NCBI GenBank assembly: GCA_001414345.1 | Contig: LLCB01000112.1 | Span: 62,001-126,000 of the forward strand | Source of the DNA: Hymenoscyphus infarciens | Taxonomy: Eukaryota; Ascomycota; Leotiomycetes; Helotiales; Helotiaceae | DNA: 64,000 nucleotides | Reading direction: 5' to 3' | Shown: piece after piece, positions 9,259-19,627 of the stretch | Position numbering within the stretch: position 1 is the stretch's first letter | Layout: the number at the start of each line of letters is the position of its first letter | Translations under genes and position numbers: made by a program | Notes under the pieces: generated by a model | Database searches by the model: none | What the model was told of the DNA's origin: nothing | What the model saw: the letters and a program-made list of their open reading frames with translations, nothing else

Positions 9259-10584
9259 ATGACGAGGACTGTCCATTTGCTATTTCGCATCTTCTACACC
9301 TCATTCTTCGCCGTCCTGAATATCGTACTGTTCGCGCTTCTTCTAATCACGCCTGCCGATGCCATACGACAAGCATACGTTAATAAGCAAATTTATAATA
9401 TCTTTGTGATCGCGGGATGCTATCTCCTCACCGTCGTTCTCGCCCTCCTCATATATGCCTCGAGGCTGTACACGAACCGAACCGTCCTGGCCGCAATCCC
9501 GAAAACATGGATACCGGTGGAGAAGGGGGAGGTCAACAAGAATGTGAGGAAAATGATTGTTGCAAGTTTGAGCAGAAGCGCTGCCATTGCATGGGATTCT
9601 CGACCGCGAGTTTCTTCCCAACCAGCTACGGTCGTATCCGGACCAGGCGCTCCAGACTTAGTCGCCCAGCCCCCTGTGGTTGCTCCGACAAGGTCAGGAC
9701 TTCTTCGAACGCGATCCACGAAGCCCGAGAACCTCCCAGAGACCGTCATTATTCCCCCGCCACTGCCTGTCTGGGGTGAGATCACACATAACGGCTGGGC
9801 ATCACCAACATCTCCTGACTTACCAAATCTACAATATACCACAGTATTATTGGAATTACCACATCTCATTGAGGCGAGAGCAGTTTCATTGGCACCAATA
9901 GATCCCGAATCCGCCTCTGAGGCACCAATGCCCGATATTAGGGCTGTACAATTATTACAAAGGCCAGCTTCTATGGGTCTTCGAGATTACATCGGCCACC
10001 TCACACGTATCGACATCATAAGGGATCCACCTACCGCGACCGAGTTTCTAGATGCATACGAATATGCAAGATTTGGCACACGGGCTCTCAGTGAGGATCA
10101 GTTTCGAGACTTAATGAAGCAATTTGCAGAAATTCTTCGTAATATGGTTGCTCTCAGTCCTTCCGTTCTTTTAGAGTACGACAGTGAGTCAGAAAGCGAT
10201 ATTGACGACGATGCTACATCCAGTCCTACGCCTGTTACTCCACGAAGTCGATCACTGGCATCCTTACATAGTGAAAGCAGCAGGAGTGGAAGTGAGGGAA
10301 CAATCCGTACCGCTCCTTCTCGGCGAGTAAGAACCAATGGAACGGTTTCCTCCAAACCTCTGGATTTCAATACAGCTCCTGTCACACCCAGGAGCAAGAA
10401 ACGAACCATTTCGAAGTCCCCTAGTGTGAACAGCTTTGCGCAAAGTCGGAGACCGTATAATGCGAGCACAGGTTCGTCAAACGAAAGTTTACGATCCATG
10501 AGTCAAGGGAGTGTGATCAAGCTCAGCATGACGAATGAAGAAGGCCGATTACCTTATACCCTCACCATACCCGGAGCACGGTAG
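9259..10584 (+). CDS. dlt1: Dlt1 family protein (defect at low temperature 1)
   Basis: Single-exon gene of 441 residues starting at the ATG at 9259. The N-terminus has two strong membrane segments (about residues 8-32 and 45-67) with the family-typical order MTRTVHLLFRIFYTSFFAVL, then a NKQIYNIF stretch and an ASRLYTNR segment. A conserved cytosolic region follows with the IPVEKGEVNKNVRKMI and AWDSRPR motifs, then a Ser/Pro-rich acidic tail (about residues 305-430). This matches fungal Dlt1 proteins, named from a yeast mutant with poor growth in the cold; the molecular role is not well defined. The yeast protein is shorter, mainly in the tail. The nearest upstream DNA is the transposon end at 8986, so the promoter is compressed to about 270 bp or lies inside transposon sequence. 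Confidence 0.85.
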   Translation: MTRTVHLLFRIFYTSFFAVLNIVLFALLLITPADAIRQAYVNKQIYNIFVIAGCYLLTVVLALLIYASRLYTNRTVLAAIPKTWIPVEKGEVNKNVRKMIVASLSRSAAIAWDSRPRVSSQPATVVSGPGAPDLVAQPPVVAPTRSGLLRTRSTKPENLPETVIIPPPLPVWGEITHNGWASPTSPDLPNLQYTTVLLELPHLIEARAVSLAPIDPESASEAPMPDIRAVQLLQRPASMGLRDYIGHLTRIDIIRDPPTATEFLDAYEYARFGTRALSEDQFRDLMKQFAEILRNMVALSPSVLLEYDSESESDIDDDATSSPTPVTPRSRSLASLHSESSRSGSEGTIRTAPSRRVRTNGTVSSKPLDFNTAPVTPRSKKRTISKSPSVNSFAQSRRPYNASTGSSNESLRSMSQGSVIKLSMTNEEGRLPYTLTIPGAR

Positions 10585-11675
10585 CCAGTGGCCGGGCTTT
10601 GATGATGTGTACGTATGCATAGCGAGGAGTTTGGGTTTGGAGGAGTCTAAGAATTGGGTATGGAATTCCTGAGTAATAGTATAATGTTCAATGATAATGT
10701 ATTTGTTCTAATGAATATATTGTGCTGTGGTTTACCTCTGCGACACTTTTTAAGTTTCTGGATATAGTTTTGTATTTCGCTGAAGCTCTTTTTTATAGCT
10801 ATAATGTCTAGGGATAACTCTTAATTTGGTTGACCCCCGTGAGAGCTCGACCGCCAGAGTAACTTTTGTTAGGAGGGAAGTTGCGACTGAAGGCGATCCA
10901 AGAGGAAAGTTGCGACTAAGTCGAGTCCTTGTGTGTCAAGTTATAGGTCCAGCTTGAGGTGAGTGAAGGAAAGCAACGACGGGACCTATGCCTCTCCTCC
11001 GCATTCATCTACCTAGGCCCTTCCTTGACTTGAAGCCCGAACAGACTTGAAAGGTCACTCGCCGTCTCAACTCCTTCTACCTAGAGGGCTCACTGTGATC
11101 AAAGTATAAATAATTTACCTTTCTCTTTCACATTCAAATCTTTGTCTTTTGCTACCATCGCCGGTTTTGATGTCTATTTTCCACCCCCTGATATTACTTT
11201 TTATGCCTGTTCGAACCCATGACAGAGTCATACGCCTCAATATGTTCACGTGTGCGACAGTATGGGGTAATACACTACGGAAGGGCTTTGTGGTGTTAGA
11301 AAACTAGGCAGAACTATAAAATCGAGAATATTTACAAGTAAGTTTATTATATTTTGTAGAAATCCAATTCACTAATTCCTTGCTTCACAGAGTACCTTCC
11401 TGGTATTTAGGCAGAAAAGGTTCTGCAAGAGCTTCTGGAGTAGCAGGCTGAGCAGGAGGCAAAGGAAGTTGATGAAGAATTGGCTTTTGAGTTGAGAAAG
11501 ATTGAGATTGAAAAAAAACATCGAGCACTATGAAAATAGACAATGAGATTGAGAGAAGGAAGGAGAGAAATGAACTGAAGATTATATTAAAGAGACCATT
11601 TGTCTATTCTGCGCTAGCAAAACATGACACTACTCACCGAGTACTAGGAAATAACCAAGTTGTAAGAAGACCTAC
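10585..11675. other. Intergenic; possible coding relic at about 11400-11610
   Basis: No intact gene. Near 10875-10927 there is an imperfect direct repeat around GGAAGTTGCGACT. At about 11400-11610 the plus strand reads as a Glu/Lys-rich coiled-coil-like peptide (EQEAKEVDEELAFELRKIEI) between stops. It may be a fragment of a decayed gene or element, but it is too short to classify. Confidence 0.3.
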
Positions 11676-14261
11676 CTAAGCTTTACACGTCACCACCGGT
11701 TTTCCATCAAGCTCATTAAACCCTTGTTGCAGATTCCTCCATCCTTCCACCCACTGTCGCGGATGATTGCGCTGCCTCTTCAATTGATCCTCGCGCCAGA
11801 ACACCGAAGACTCGCCCTCTCCCACAATCTCGTGGTAGTACTGAGCAATCTCCCACATCCCCAATGCATCGCAGACCATTTTCATATTCATGATATTTAA
11901 TCTATCCTGAATATTCCTCTCCGTGAATTTGCGTAGAGTCTCTGGCTCACAAGTATCCGCGAACTCCATCAAACCAACACAGAAACGAACCCAGTTAGTG
12001 ACCCGTGTGGGATCAATGGTGCCCTCGTGCTGTCGGAATTCAATGGTTTTCTTAGAATCCTTGATGCCGATTGTGCCGGGCTGTGGCTCTACGAGATTGT
12101 TGATGTTGTAAGACATACGGGGATGTTCGAGATTGGGGTTTTTGTGGTGTATCAATTGTTGGAGTCTTTTGGTCGTTTTGGCATCGAGGAGTTTACCAAG
12201 GGATGCTGTTAGATATCGACTCTCTCGCTCGAACACTTGGTGTTGACTAAATCCTGTCCCAGATTCTGGCAATGGGTCGTCCGATTCCTGAATATTTCTT
12301 AGTCTAGAATGGTCACGGAGGTTAGGGCCGTATCTGTATTCTCCACGGAAATACTCGGGATGGATCTTCTCAATCTGAGGCTCAAATGTGAATGCTGTTG
12401 CGATGGCACCTCGAACACACTCGGTGGTAAAACCTTTAGTTTTATTGCCGACATGTACATGCAATGCCATGGTCTCATTCATATGAATTCTAAAGTTAGT
12501 GCTAAGAACTCCACATACCTGAGAAACAGCCTCCAGAGTGGTTTTGCCATAGTAGAAAGCAGGAGAAGTGATTTCAATCTTGTGGAAAAAGTAATTAGTA
12601 CCATGATTTTTGGGGGGCTCAATGGATTCATCCGTTGTAACGACCCATGATCTTTGATCTTTGGCAGTCCATGGGTTATCGAGTGGGTTGACCGCAGAGG
12701 GTGGTGTGCCCTTTCTCGCTTCGGCGGGGATGTTTGCTTTGTTGAGAACGTCGGCGATATGTTCAAGTACCTTGATATTAACGCTGTCCCCTCTACTGGG
12801 TCGAGAACTACCAAGAACACCACGCACTGAGCGTGGATCATGAGGGGTTGGGTCTTCGTATTGTTCCTCGAGACCTACAATGGTAAACTCCAGTTCTACA
12901 CCAAATGTAAGTCTATCGCGATCAACCTTTGGAGCATCAGGTTGAAGAAATTCTTTCAAAGGCTGGTCATGTGGATTCAAATGTGGAAAATCTTTGAAAG
13001 AAACTGGATTTTCTTTCAACAAACCTTCAGCAGGCAAAATTTGTCTTTGTGATTTATAATCGTTGCAGAACAAAGTTTCGATTGGATCCACGATTGCTGG
13101 AACAGTTCCGGGTCCTCCCCAAGTAGTAAAACACCACTTCATGGGATAATAATTGGCGCAATCCATTCCCGGTGGTCCAGGAAAGGGAAGTCTCGGAACT
13201 GAGAAAACGGTATTTGGATAACGGCAAGCCACCCAAGGAACGACCATCTCCTCTCGTCCAGTGTAACGTTGATTAGCATCAAGATCATCAACCGTTTTCA
13301 TAAATCTAACAGCGTAGTTTAGCATTCCTAAGGAGTTTCCAACCCACACGTTGGCAATAAAATGAAGAGCTAACCATGCTTTCTTGGGATCAGTAAAGCA
13401 TTGATGATTGATATCCAACTTTCCGTATTCCTCGCTTTGGCTATACTCGCCTATTACGATACCTGAATCTTTAGAGACGGTAATTGCGCGTTCAAACTTA
13501 CTGTCGTCGAGCTTCTCTTTGAATAGGTCACCCCAAATTTCACCTGTGGTGGCACTTGTAGGTCCATCTTGATCGAACAAACCGGCATCCATGTAAGCCC
13601 ATTTATCGCTACCGAATGGATTTCTCATGACCGCATCATAGGTAATGAAGACCTTGGAATTGTACGTTCCCGAAGCATGAGCGAAACTGTAGTTGGGATT
13701 TGGTTTCCAAGAAGAGTTCTCATCCCAGCCATCAAATGTTTTGAAAAGTTCGGGTTGTGTTGTCTCGAAATTCTTTTTCTGGTACGCGTTATTCGGAAAG
13801 TCCCAGATTGTCTCGTACTCGTCGATGACAATCCACCATTTGTCATTTCGATAACTCTTGATTTCTGCCGAGATCTCGGGCGACACGTAGATGATTGTTT
13901 GGTAATTCATCTTGGCAAGGTTCTGGATTCGCTCTAGGTAAACGTCGATGGGTCTTCGTACCTTCGAAGCTCCTTGGGGAACTGTATAGAAAACAGCGAC
14001 AACCGTTGGGGCTCCAGGCCACATTGGTGTGATTTCGGGCTGTGTGGTATAAGTAGGAAGAGTTGGCAGGCCAAAGAAATTTTGCTTCCATTCCGCTACC
14101 TTTTTCCCAAAAGGAACTTTGTCTTGTGGCAAATAATTTTCTGGGCTCAATGGAGATGCAATATCGAATGGGAATAATGGCTTGTTGATTGGTGTTATCT
14201 CATTCTGATTTGTGATTAGAGTGAGTTCTCTTTTCGTGGGTTTGGAGTGACTGTCGCTCAT
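11676..14261 (-). CDS. HtrL/WlaTC-like domain fused to amidoligase-like domain
   Basis: Uninterrupted 861-residue frame, ATG at 14261. Residues about 84-350 resemble the HtrL_YibB/WlaTC family of putative glycosyltransferases. There is a VAVFYTV strand, a YVSPEI/IIY segment, and a block reading ASGTYNSKVFITYDAVMRNP followed by DKWAYMDAGLF, which fits the family's W-x-D-x-G core (Asp225). Residues about 450-790 carry the amidoligase (COOH-NH2 ligase) pattern: FGVELEF (453-459), TTDESIE (542-548), KIEITSP (561-567), HVHVG (601-605) and EFRQHEGTIDPTRV (741-754). Amidoligases form amide bonds between carboxylates and amines using ATP. The chain would couple a sugar-transfer-type domain with peptide or amide ligation. 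No signal peptide or membrane segment is seen, so it is probably cytosolic. Both domain calls rest on motif recognition; substrate and pathway are unknown. Confidence 0.75.
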   Translation of the reverse strand: MSDSHSKPTKRELTLITNQNEITPINKPLFPFDIASPLSPENYLPQDKVPFGKKVAEWKQNFFGLPTLPTYTTQPEITPMWPGAPTVVAVFYTVPQGASKVRRPIDVYLERIQNLAKMNYQTIIYVSPEISAEIKSYRNDKWWIVIDEYETIWDFPNNAYQKKNFETTQPELFKTFDGWDENSSWKPNPNYSFAHASGTYNSKVFITYDAVMRNPFGSDKWAYMDAGLFDQDGPTSATTGEIWGDLFKEKLDDSKFERAITVSKDSGIVIGEYSQSEEYGKLDINHQCFTDPKKAWLALHFIANVWVGNSLGMLNYAVRFMKTVDDLDANQRYTGREEMVVPWVACRYPNTVFSVPRLPFPGPPGMDCANYYPMKWCFTTWGGPGTVPAIVDPIETLFCNDYKSQRQILPAEGLLKENPVSFKDFPHLNPHDQPLKEFLQPDAPKVDRDRLTFGVELEFTIVGLEEQYEDPTPHDPRSVRGVLGSSRPSRGDSVNIKVLEHIADVLNKANIPAEARKGTPPSAVNPLDNPWTAKDQRSWVVTTDESIEPPKNHGTNYFFHKIEITSPAFYYGKTTLEAVSQVCGVLSTNFRIHMNETMALHVHVGNKTKGFTTECVRGAIATAFTFEPQIEKIHPEYFRGEYRYGPNLRDHSRLRNIQESDDPLPESGTGFSQHQVFERESRYLTASLGKLLDAKTTKRLQQLIHHKNPNLEHPRMSYNINNLVEPQPGTIGIKDSKKTIEFRQHEGTIDPTRVTNWVRFCVGLMEFADTCEPETLRKFTERNIQDRLNIMNMKMVCDALGMWEIAQYYHEIVGEGESSVFWREDQLKRQRNHPRQWVEGWRNLQQGFNELDGKPVVTCKA

Positions 14262-15640
14262 TTTGATTTTATGGTGTATTTTTTCTTTCGAACTGTATTG
14301 TAGTAATGTTGATTTTTGGAATGTATGCTTTTTTCCAAGAAAAGGACTAAGTTTAGCAATGAATGTATCGAATTTGGGATTTGTAAATAATATAGTTTTG
14401 CTTCTTTCAAAGAAGGGTAGAAACGAATGTATCGAATTTAGTGTTGATTTGTGAATTTAACGTTGCTTCTCTCAAAGAAGGTAGGAGTGAATTTATTGAA
14501 TCGTAGTTTTCTGGACTAGGAGTTTCAGGTCGAGAAACTCACTTATATACCAGCTGTATTTGTAAAGAGAGTCATTTCCGATCACAACAACAAGGCCATG
14601 TTAAAGAAACTATTTCCGCATCAGGATCACAAGTGCAGAGGATTGGATGTCATTGTCATTCTAATGTGTAGAAAACAATGAGTACAATCGGTCTTTAGAT
14701 TAATTTGAACAGAGAAAGAGTCTTTATTGAGAATAGTGCTTTGTTCAAAAGACATAGGACTTGAAAGAATCTTTATTCATTTCAACAAATACTTTGTAAC
14801 TTAGGATGCAACCATGCTTTGTATTCTTTGAATCTTTTTTGTTACCGAGGCAATTCTTTGTATACATAAAAAAGACAAAGCCCATGGTAACCTGTGTAGC
14901 ACCTCTGGACAACATCGAGTATCACCACCTGCTGACTGGGATGCTGGAAGACAAGTAAGTGAAAGTATGATCGCGGATGTAAGAAAACATTGGATATTTA
15001 ATATAGCTGGGAAGGGTAAGTGAAAAATTTGCGAATTCTAAAGGAATTGTAGAGCATGCCGGGATCAAGATAGTGGGATGGAAAAATGACGAGGTTTGTA
15101 TGAATGGAGTGAGAACGGACCTCTCATACGCTGTTGATGATCTGCATGTTTTTTGATCTCCTTCATCCAGATATCAACTGTCAACAGTAACAAAATTTTG
15201 GTGGTGGGTCTACAAGAAGCAAGGATTAAATACCAAGTCGAACTTCTGGTGGTGAAGATAGGATTATCTCAAGATGGCGTGATGCCCGCATTGTTTCGAT
15301 TCCCTTTCCCGCTTTCCACCATACTCACCGCCTTGGACAACCACTTTTCCAGCGTCGCGACTTACTCTTCATAAAAAGCCAAACTTTCTACTCATTTCAT
15401 CTCCTCTCTGTCTATTTGTGGAATCGACTATTTGGGGGACACTTGAGCATAGAATCATTCACAAACACTCAACACATTTATGTGTGTTCCGGATCCCGTG
15501 GTTACCTCCTGAAAAACTTGAGATGGAGCTGGGGCGGTATTATTAAAGTCAATTTTCCAGAGATACAGAGTGATGACGGACTTGGGTTGAATATATAAAT
15601 GGGAAGGTTTTGTACGCTGAGAGTGGGGCACTGGGGTATG
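14262..15640. other. Intergenic; imperfect repeats, no supported gene
   Basis: At about 14325-14500 a unit of roughly 75 bp recurs three times imperfectly, sharing TTGCTTCTTTCAAAGAAGG and GAATGTATCGAATTT. It lies just upstream of the amidoligase fusion gene, so it could sit in that gene's promoter. The open frames at 15153-15600 show no coding character that I can support. Confidence 0.4.
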
Positions 15641-15862
15641 AAGCTTGGCTTACTTGATAATTGTTTGGCTTATAGGACGGTTGATGGCTTACTTGCAACT
15701 TTATTTTTGGCCCCAAGATTTTACTGGCTCACTGGACAATTGGCACCTTACTCGGTACCATATCTGGGGACCAAAGATGATGTTAGCTTACTCGATGATT
15801 GATAGCTCACTTACTACTTTCTCTTTGCAGCTTACTCGGCAGTCAACATCTTACTCAAGATC
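15640..15862 (+). repeat. Degenerate 19-20-bp minisatellite (GCTTACTCG boxes), locus 1
   Basis: GCTTACTYG-like boxes recur at about 15648, 15667, 15687, 15726, 15744, 15785, 15803, 15830 and 15848. Most spacings are near 19-20 bp or twice that. A typical unit reads AGCTTACTCGATGATTGAT. The same unit recurs in the opposite orientation at 22215-22400, including a shared stretch with GGCCCC next to CTTACTYGCAACT. A looser copy lies at 63440-63600. Confidence 0.65.
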
Positions 15863-15981
15863 ATCTGTTCGCCCTCAAGTAGCAAAGTGTCTAATCTTTT
15901 CTCGCTAGCCAGATACTCTTAAATTCAAGCTGTTCAGTCGTACAAACATTACACCTGGACTGACATCTTCATAAAGCAGGT

Positions 15982-16169
15982 TCGCGGTAGACAACAAAAG
16001 CGGTAGTAAATACATCCGATTCGTATCTGTCTACCTAGCTTATTGTTCTAATTTTCTAGGGCCTAAATACTTAGGACAATCTAATATTTATCTTGATGGC
16101 TTGGAACAATGAAATTTCATCGTTCTAAGGTCTTTGAGTATTTACTGCCGCTTTTCTCGTCTACTGCGA
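15982..16169. mobile_element. MITE with AAAGCGGCAGTAAATAC inverted ends, copy 2
   Basis: The left end TCGCGGTAGACAACAAAAGCGG followed by AGTAAATAC is matched in reverse by GTATTTACTGCCGCTTTT then CGTCTACTGCGA at the right. The inner TIR motif is the same as in the element at 940-1221, with a different short AT-rich core. GCAGGTT occurs just outside both ends (about 15976-15982 and 16177-16183) and may be a target duplication if the left end is truncated. Confidence 0.6.
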
Positions 16170-16639
16170 GGCACTGGCAGGTTACGGAGGGCGCAGTTCA
16201 ATGTTATTAGTAAGAAGAGAGAAATGCAATGGATATTATTTTGAGGGATTTGCCCTTGCATCTCAGAATAAAGAAGAAACAAACATCTACAACCTAAGGA
16301 ATGTCGGGAACTTATCAACTCTTTTAGGCTATTTCAAGCGCATTAATTAATTTAGAAACTGACGCAGGTATGGCAGATAGATGTGCATATGGTGGCGCAT
16401 TGCTTTTTCAAGAATCGGCCAATTGTCTTTCCACCTCAACGCCGTTTCCGAGTCCTGGGTTACGCTGCGCCCCAAAATCTTCGAGATGCGACTTGCGTGG
16501 CTTGATAGGTTTGATGTAAGCGGATAGCAAAAGTGAGAAGTGGGATTTATTAAAGAGGTTGCCCCCCTCTTCTCTCCCTCTAAACCCCAACAAACAACCC
16601 CTTCTAAATAACCTCTCTTAAAAAATCCCACATCCCTCT

Positions 16640-17960
16640 CCTACCTCTTCCTCACAAACTCCCTTCTAACCTCTACTATACCTTTAACCTGTTCCTCTAT
16701 TCCCTACTCTTAAACTCTACTTCTCTAGCAAATTAAATAACATCTAATATAAAGTATAACTTTGTTAAAGAGTTTCTTATTAATCTTCCTATATCTCTCT
16801 AGAAACGAGTTAATAACCTAAACACTAGCCTTAATATCTTTAAAGTATTTTAGCTCGTAGAGCTTAATAATTATTTAGCCGAGAGTAAAAGTATAGAGAG
16901 AGATATAAGAGTTCCTAGTTAATAACTAAGAGAGCGAGTATTTAGTTAGAGAGTAGAAAAGAGGAGTTTAAGAGAAGGATACTATATTTTATTAACTAAT
17001 TTATTCTCTAATACTAAAAGTAGTAAAGAGGAGTTTAAGAGAAGGATACTATATTTTATTAACTAATTTATTCTCTAATACTAAAAGTAGTAAAGAAAAT
17101 ATAGAAATATACTTTCTACTTAAAAAGTCTTTATATGCTAGTACTCTCTCGTTCTCTTCTTTCTCTCGCTTCTTTAATTACTCTCTTTTTTTTCTTAATA
17201 ACTTTCTTTAATACTTCTCTACTCTCTTCTAATAGTTTTAGAAAATCCTTAATTATATCGAATTTTAACTTCCTTATTACTTTACTCTCTCTTATCTTCT
17301 TTCTTAAATTATCTTATTCTAGTATAGTAGCTTAATTATTGAAATTCTTAGTTTAGACGCTAAGAGTATAACCTAGACGAGAAGATTAGAACTAGATAAG
17401 AGAATAGATAAGAATATAAGTTTTTATTTCTATAAAGAGGAGAAATTTAAAGTATATCTAAGTATTAGTTTCTAAGAAGAAGTACTAGTAGAGTTTTAGT
17501 ATTTAAATAGAGACTAAATTACTAGCTATTAAATAGAAGTCTTATAATAGTATAAGGATTTCTTATTTAAAGGTCTAGTTAGATATTTGATAAGAATTTT
17601 AAATACTAAAATACTTATAAGCTAAAGAAGCGCTATAGATAGAAAATACTTATATAATAGTCTATAATAAGCTTAAAGCTAGAATATATAGTAATATAGT
17701 CTTTTATATATTTAATAAGAATTATCTTAGTTCCCACTAGCTTTAAGAGAAGTTATAAGAATTCTATAATATACGAAAATTACGCTTTCTCTAGAAAGTG
17801 GTTCGAGAGAGATATAAGCGAATATACTATTCTCGAGACTCTTTTAAACTCGAGGTAATATTTCCTTAACTATTATAGTTTCTGCTATGTTATACTATTT
17901 CTACAAAATAATAGGTAGATTTTTAATAGCAATAGTTTGTAGTCTAAAGTTGACGAATTT
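16640..17960. mobile_element. RIP-like AT-rich block, probably a decayed transposon
   Basis: A 1.3-kb tract of very low GC with dense TA dinucleotides and stop codons, like the recognised RIP-decayed elements in the window. The left shoulder (16560-16760) is almost free of G. A minus-strand frame near 16700-16900 reads as a short stop-broken peptide. I could not find terminal repeats or a transposase motif, so the element type is open. Confidence 0.45.
16958..17094 (+). repeat. 67-bp tandem duplication inside the AT-rich block
   Basis: The segment starting AAAGAGGAGTTTAAGAGAAG at about 16958 is repeated head to tail at 17025 with essentially no differences (period 67 bp). Near-identity inside mutated DNA implies that the duplication post-dates most of the mutation. 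Confidence 0.85.
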
Positions 17961-18733
17961 CGAGAGTAATAACATTCGTGATGAAATTTACTACGAGACT
18001 CAACGGAAGACACTTAAGGAAACAGCAGGTACGAATAACAAATGCTATCTAGCACAAGAGTGAGTCACCCCGAAGCAGATAAAACGCCATTTTCTGCAAG
18101 CTCCTTGAAAATGATAAGAAATTTCTTCAGTGCTCTTGAAAGACTTTATAGAATTATAGAGAATTGATGAAGTATCACCTGGTACCTAGGGTATAAGACC
18201 ACGCGACAAAGCCCTTGCATATTGCTTATTTGATAGAGATTTCATTTCCCGGCGGTGTATTTCGATAAAAAATTTCACCTGGGGTTAAAACAAAGAGAGA
18301 GAAATGGCCATCTGAGGAGGTTTCCTCCGCTCGGTAATCACGTGATCATATTCCAGCAACCTTCAGACAAGCACTTCAAAGTGGGAGATACCAGAGCAAC
18401 TTGAGAAAGCCTTGCTTGTAACTAATATGGAGCTATCATAACCTAAGAGAAAATCGCTAATTTTGTAAATAGATCTAACTTTGACATGCAGCTTTTTGCA
18501 AAGATGCAGCTCATTCAAACTTGAATAACGAAGACTCTCAAGAAGTATACAAGTCAGGTTCAGCTCGCAGTGAATAGTAAATGGTGGTCCTTTAGTGCTT
18601 CGGCTTTAATTGGCCAATGTTATCGCTTCTTTTAGCCTGAGGCAACACCCAATTGAAGAGTTTTTTTCTACTACAAACTGCTTCAAACAGTCATATCATA
18701 CAGGGCACCGACACTGTGCGAAGCTGTAACATA
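17961..18733. other. Intergenic, no gene seen; promoter side of the next gene
   Basis: Composition returns to genic levels after about 17940. I see no supported coding region or clear element. The stretch before 18734 presumably contains the promoter and leader of the single-TM protein gene. Confidence 0.4.
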
Positions 18734-19627
18734 ATGGCAGCAGAAGAGACACCAGCACTCAATACTCCAACCAAAGTCATGAAGGACAGAAAAGAGGCGA
18801 AGACTGCGATGCTGGAAGCTTTGCGCATGCCACATCAATTGACCAGCATGGATGAGGATGATATGCCAACCCCCAAAGCAAAAGTCATGAGTGAGGACAA
18901 CATGCCAACACCTAAAGCAAAGACTTCTGCAGGCAAACAGCAAGAAACAACTGCAAATGAAGAGAAGGAACCATCACCAACCAACTCACAAAAGGAAGAG
19001 GAAAATCTCAAAGACGCAAAGAGACAAACCAACAAGGAAGCCACGGATGACAAGCCAACACCCAAGCAATCCACCCAACAGAGTAAAACCAAGACCTTTG
19101 AGGAAAAGACTCGGTTTTCCAAGGTTGTGCCACCCACCAGTTTGATCTCAAGTAAGCAAATTTCCTCGACCCAGCCGCACTGCAAATGCTAACCGTCGTA
19201 CCATTCAGTCTGCATCGACATCCCAAGTAACATCCTGATCAAAGTCAAAAATGCCGCCTTCGAAGTCGCCACTGCCTTTGGTCTTATCCTCACACTCGGT
19301 ATGCTCGTCGTCATCGTTGCGGTCTTCATCGTCCCCGATTACATCTGGGTAAGTATTTTTTCGTTATAGAAAATAAAATAGGCTAATTCTATGTAGAATC
19401 GAATTTGGCCAGAGAAACCACTCCACCTCAAAGGACAGATGGAGAAGCAAAATTGCGAGGAGAAGGAGCTGGGAGATTCTGACAGTCATCGTAGGCTGCT
19501 GTCTGATGAGATTTCGGATTTGGAGTTGGAGAAGGTGGGCATGAAGGCATCCAAGGAAAAGGGCAAAGGCAAGGAGATTATCGCAGAAGAGAAGACCACT
19601 GAGGTTCGAGACGAGAAGGCTTCTTGA
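18734..19627 (+). CDS. Hypothetical protein with charged N-terminus and one TM segment
   Basis: Three-exon model: 18734-19151, 19209-19348 and 19397-19627. Intron 1 (57 nt) has GTAAGC, a GCTAAC branch site and a TTCAG end. Intron 2 (48 nt) has GTAAGT, GCTAAT and a GTAG end. Both keep the frame. The first 139 residues are Lys/Glu/Thr/Pro-rich and disordered, with a repeated DDMPTPKAKVMSED / DNMPTPKAKTS unit. The second exon encodes a strong hydrophobic helix (FGLILTLGMLVVIVAVFIV) flanked by VKNAAFEVAT and PDYIW. The third exon is a Glu/Lys-rich tail. An upstream in-frame extension to 18653 lacks ATG, so 18734 is preferred. I do not recognise a family. The exon-spanning helix makes this a likely real single-pass membrane protein. 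Confidence 0.65.

Noticed and set aside
9343..9869. Long minus-strand frames opposite dlt1
   Set aside because: Shadow frames of a well-supported plus-strand gene with no family pattern of their own.
12309..13937. Several plus-strand frames across the amidoligase fusion gene
   Set aside because: They lie opposite the 861-residue frame and show no conserved motifs.
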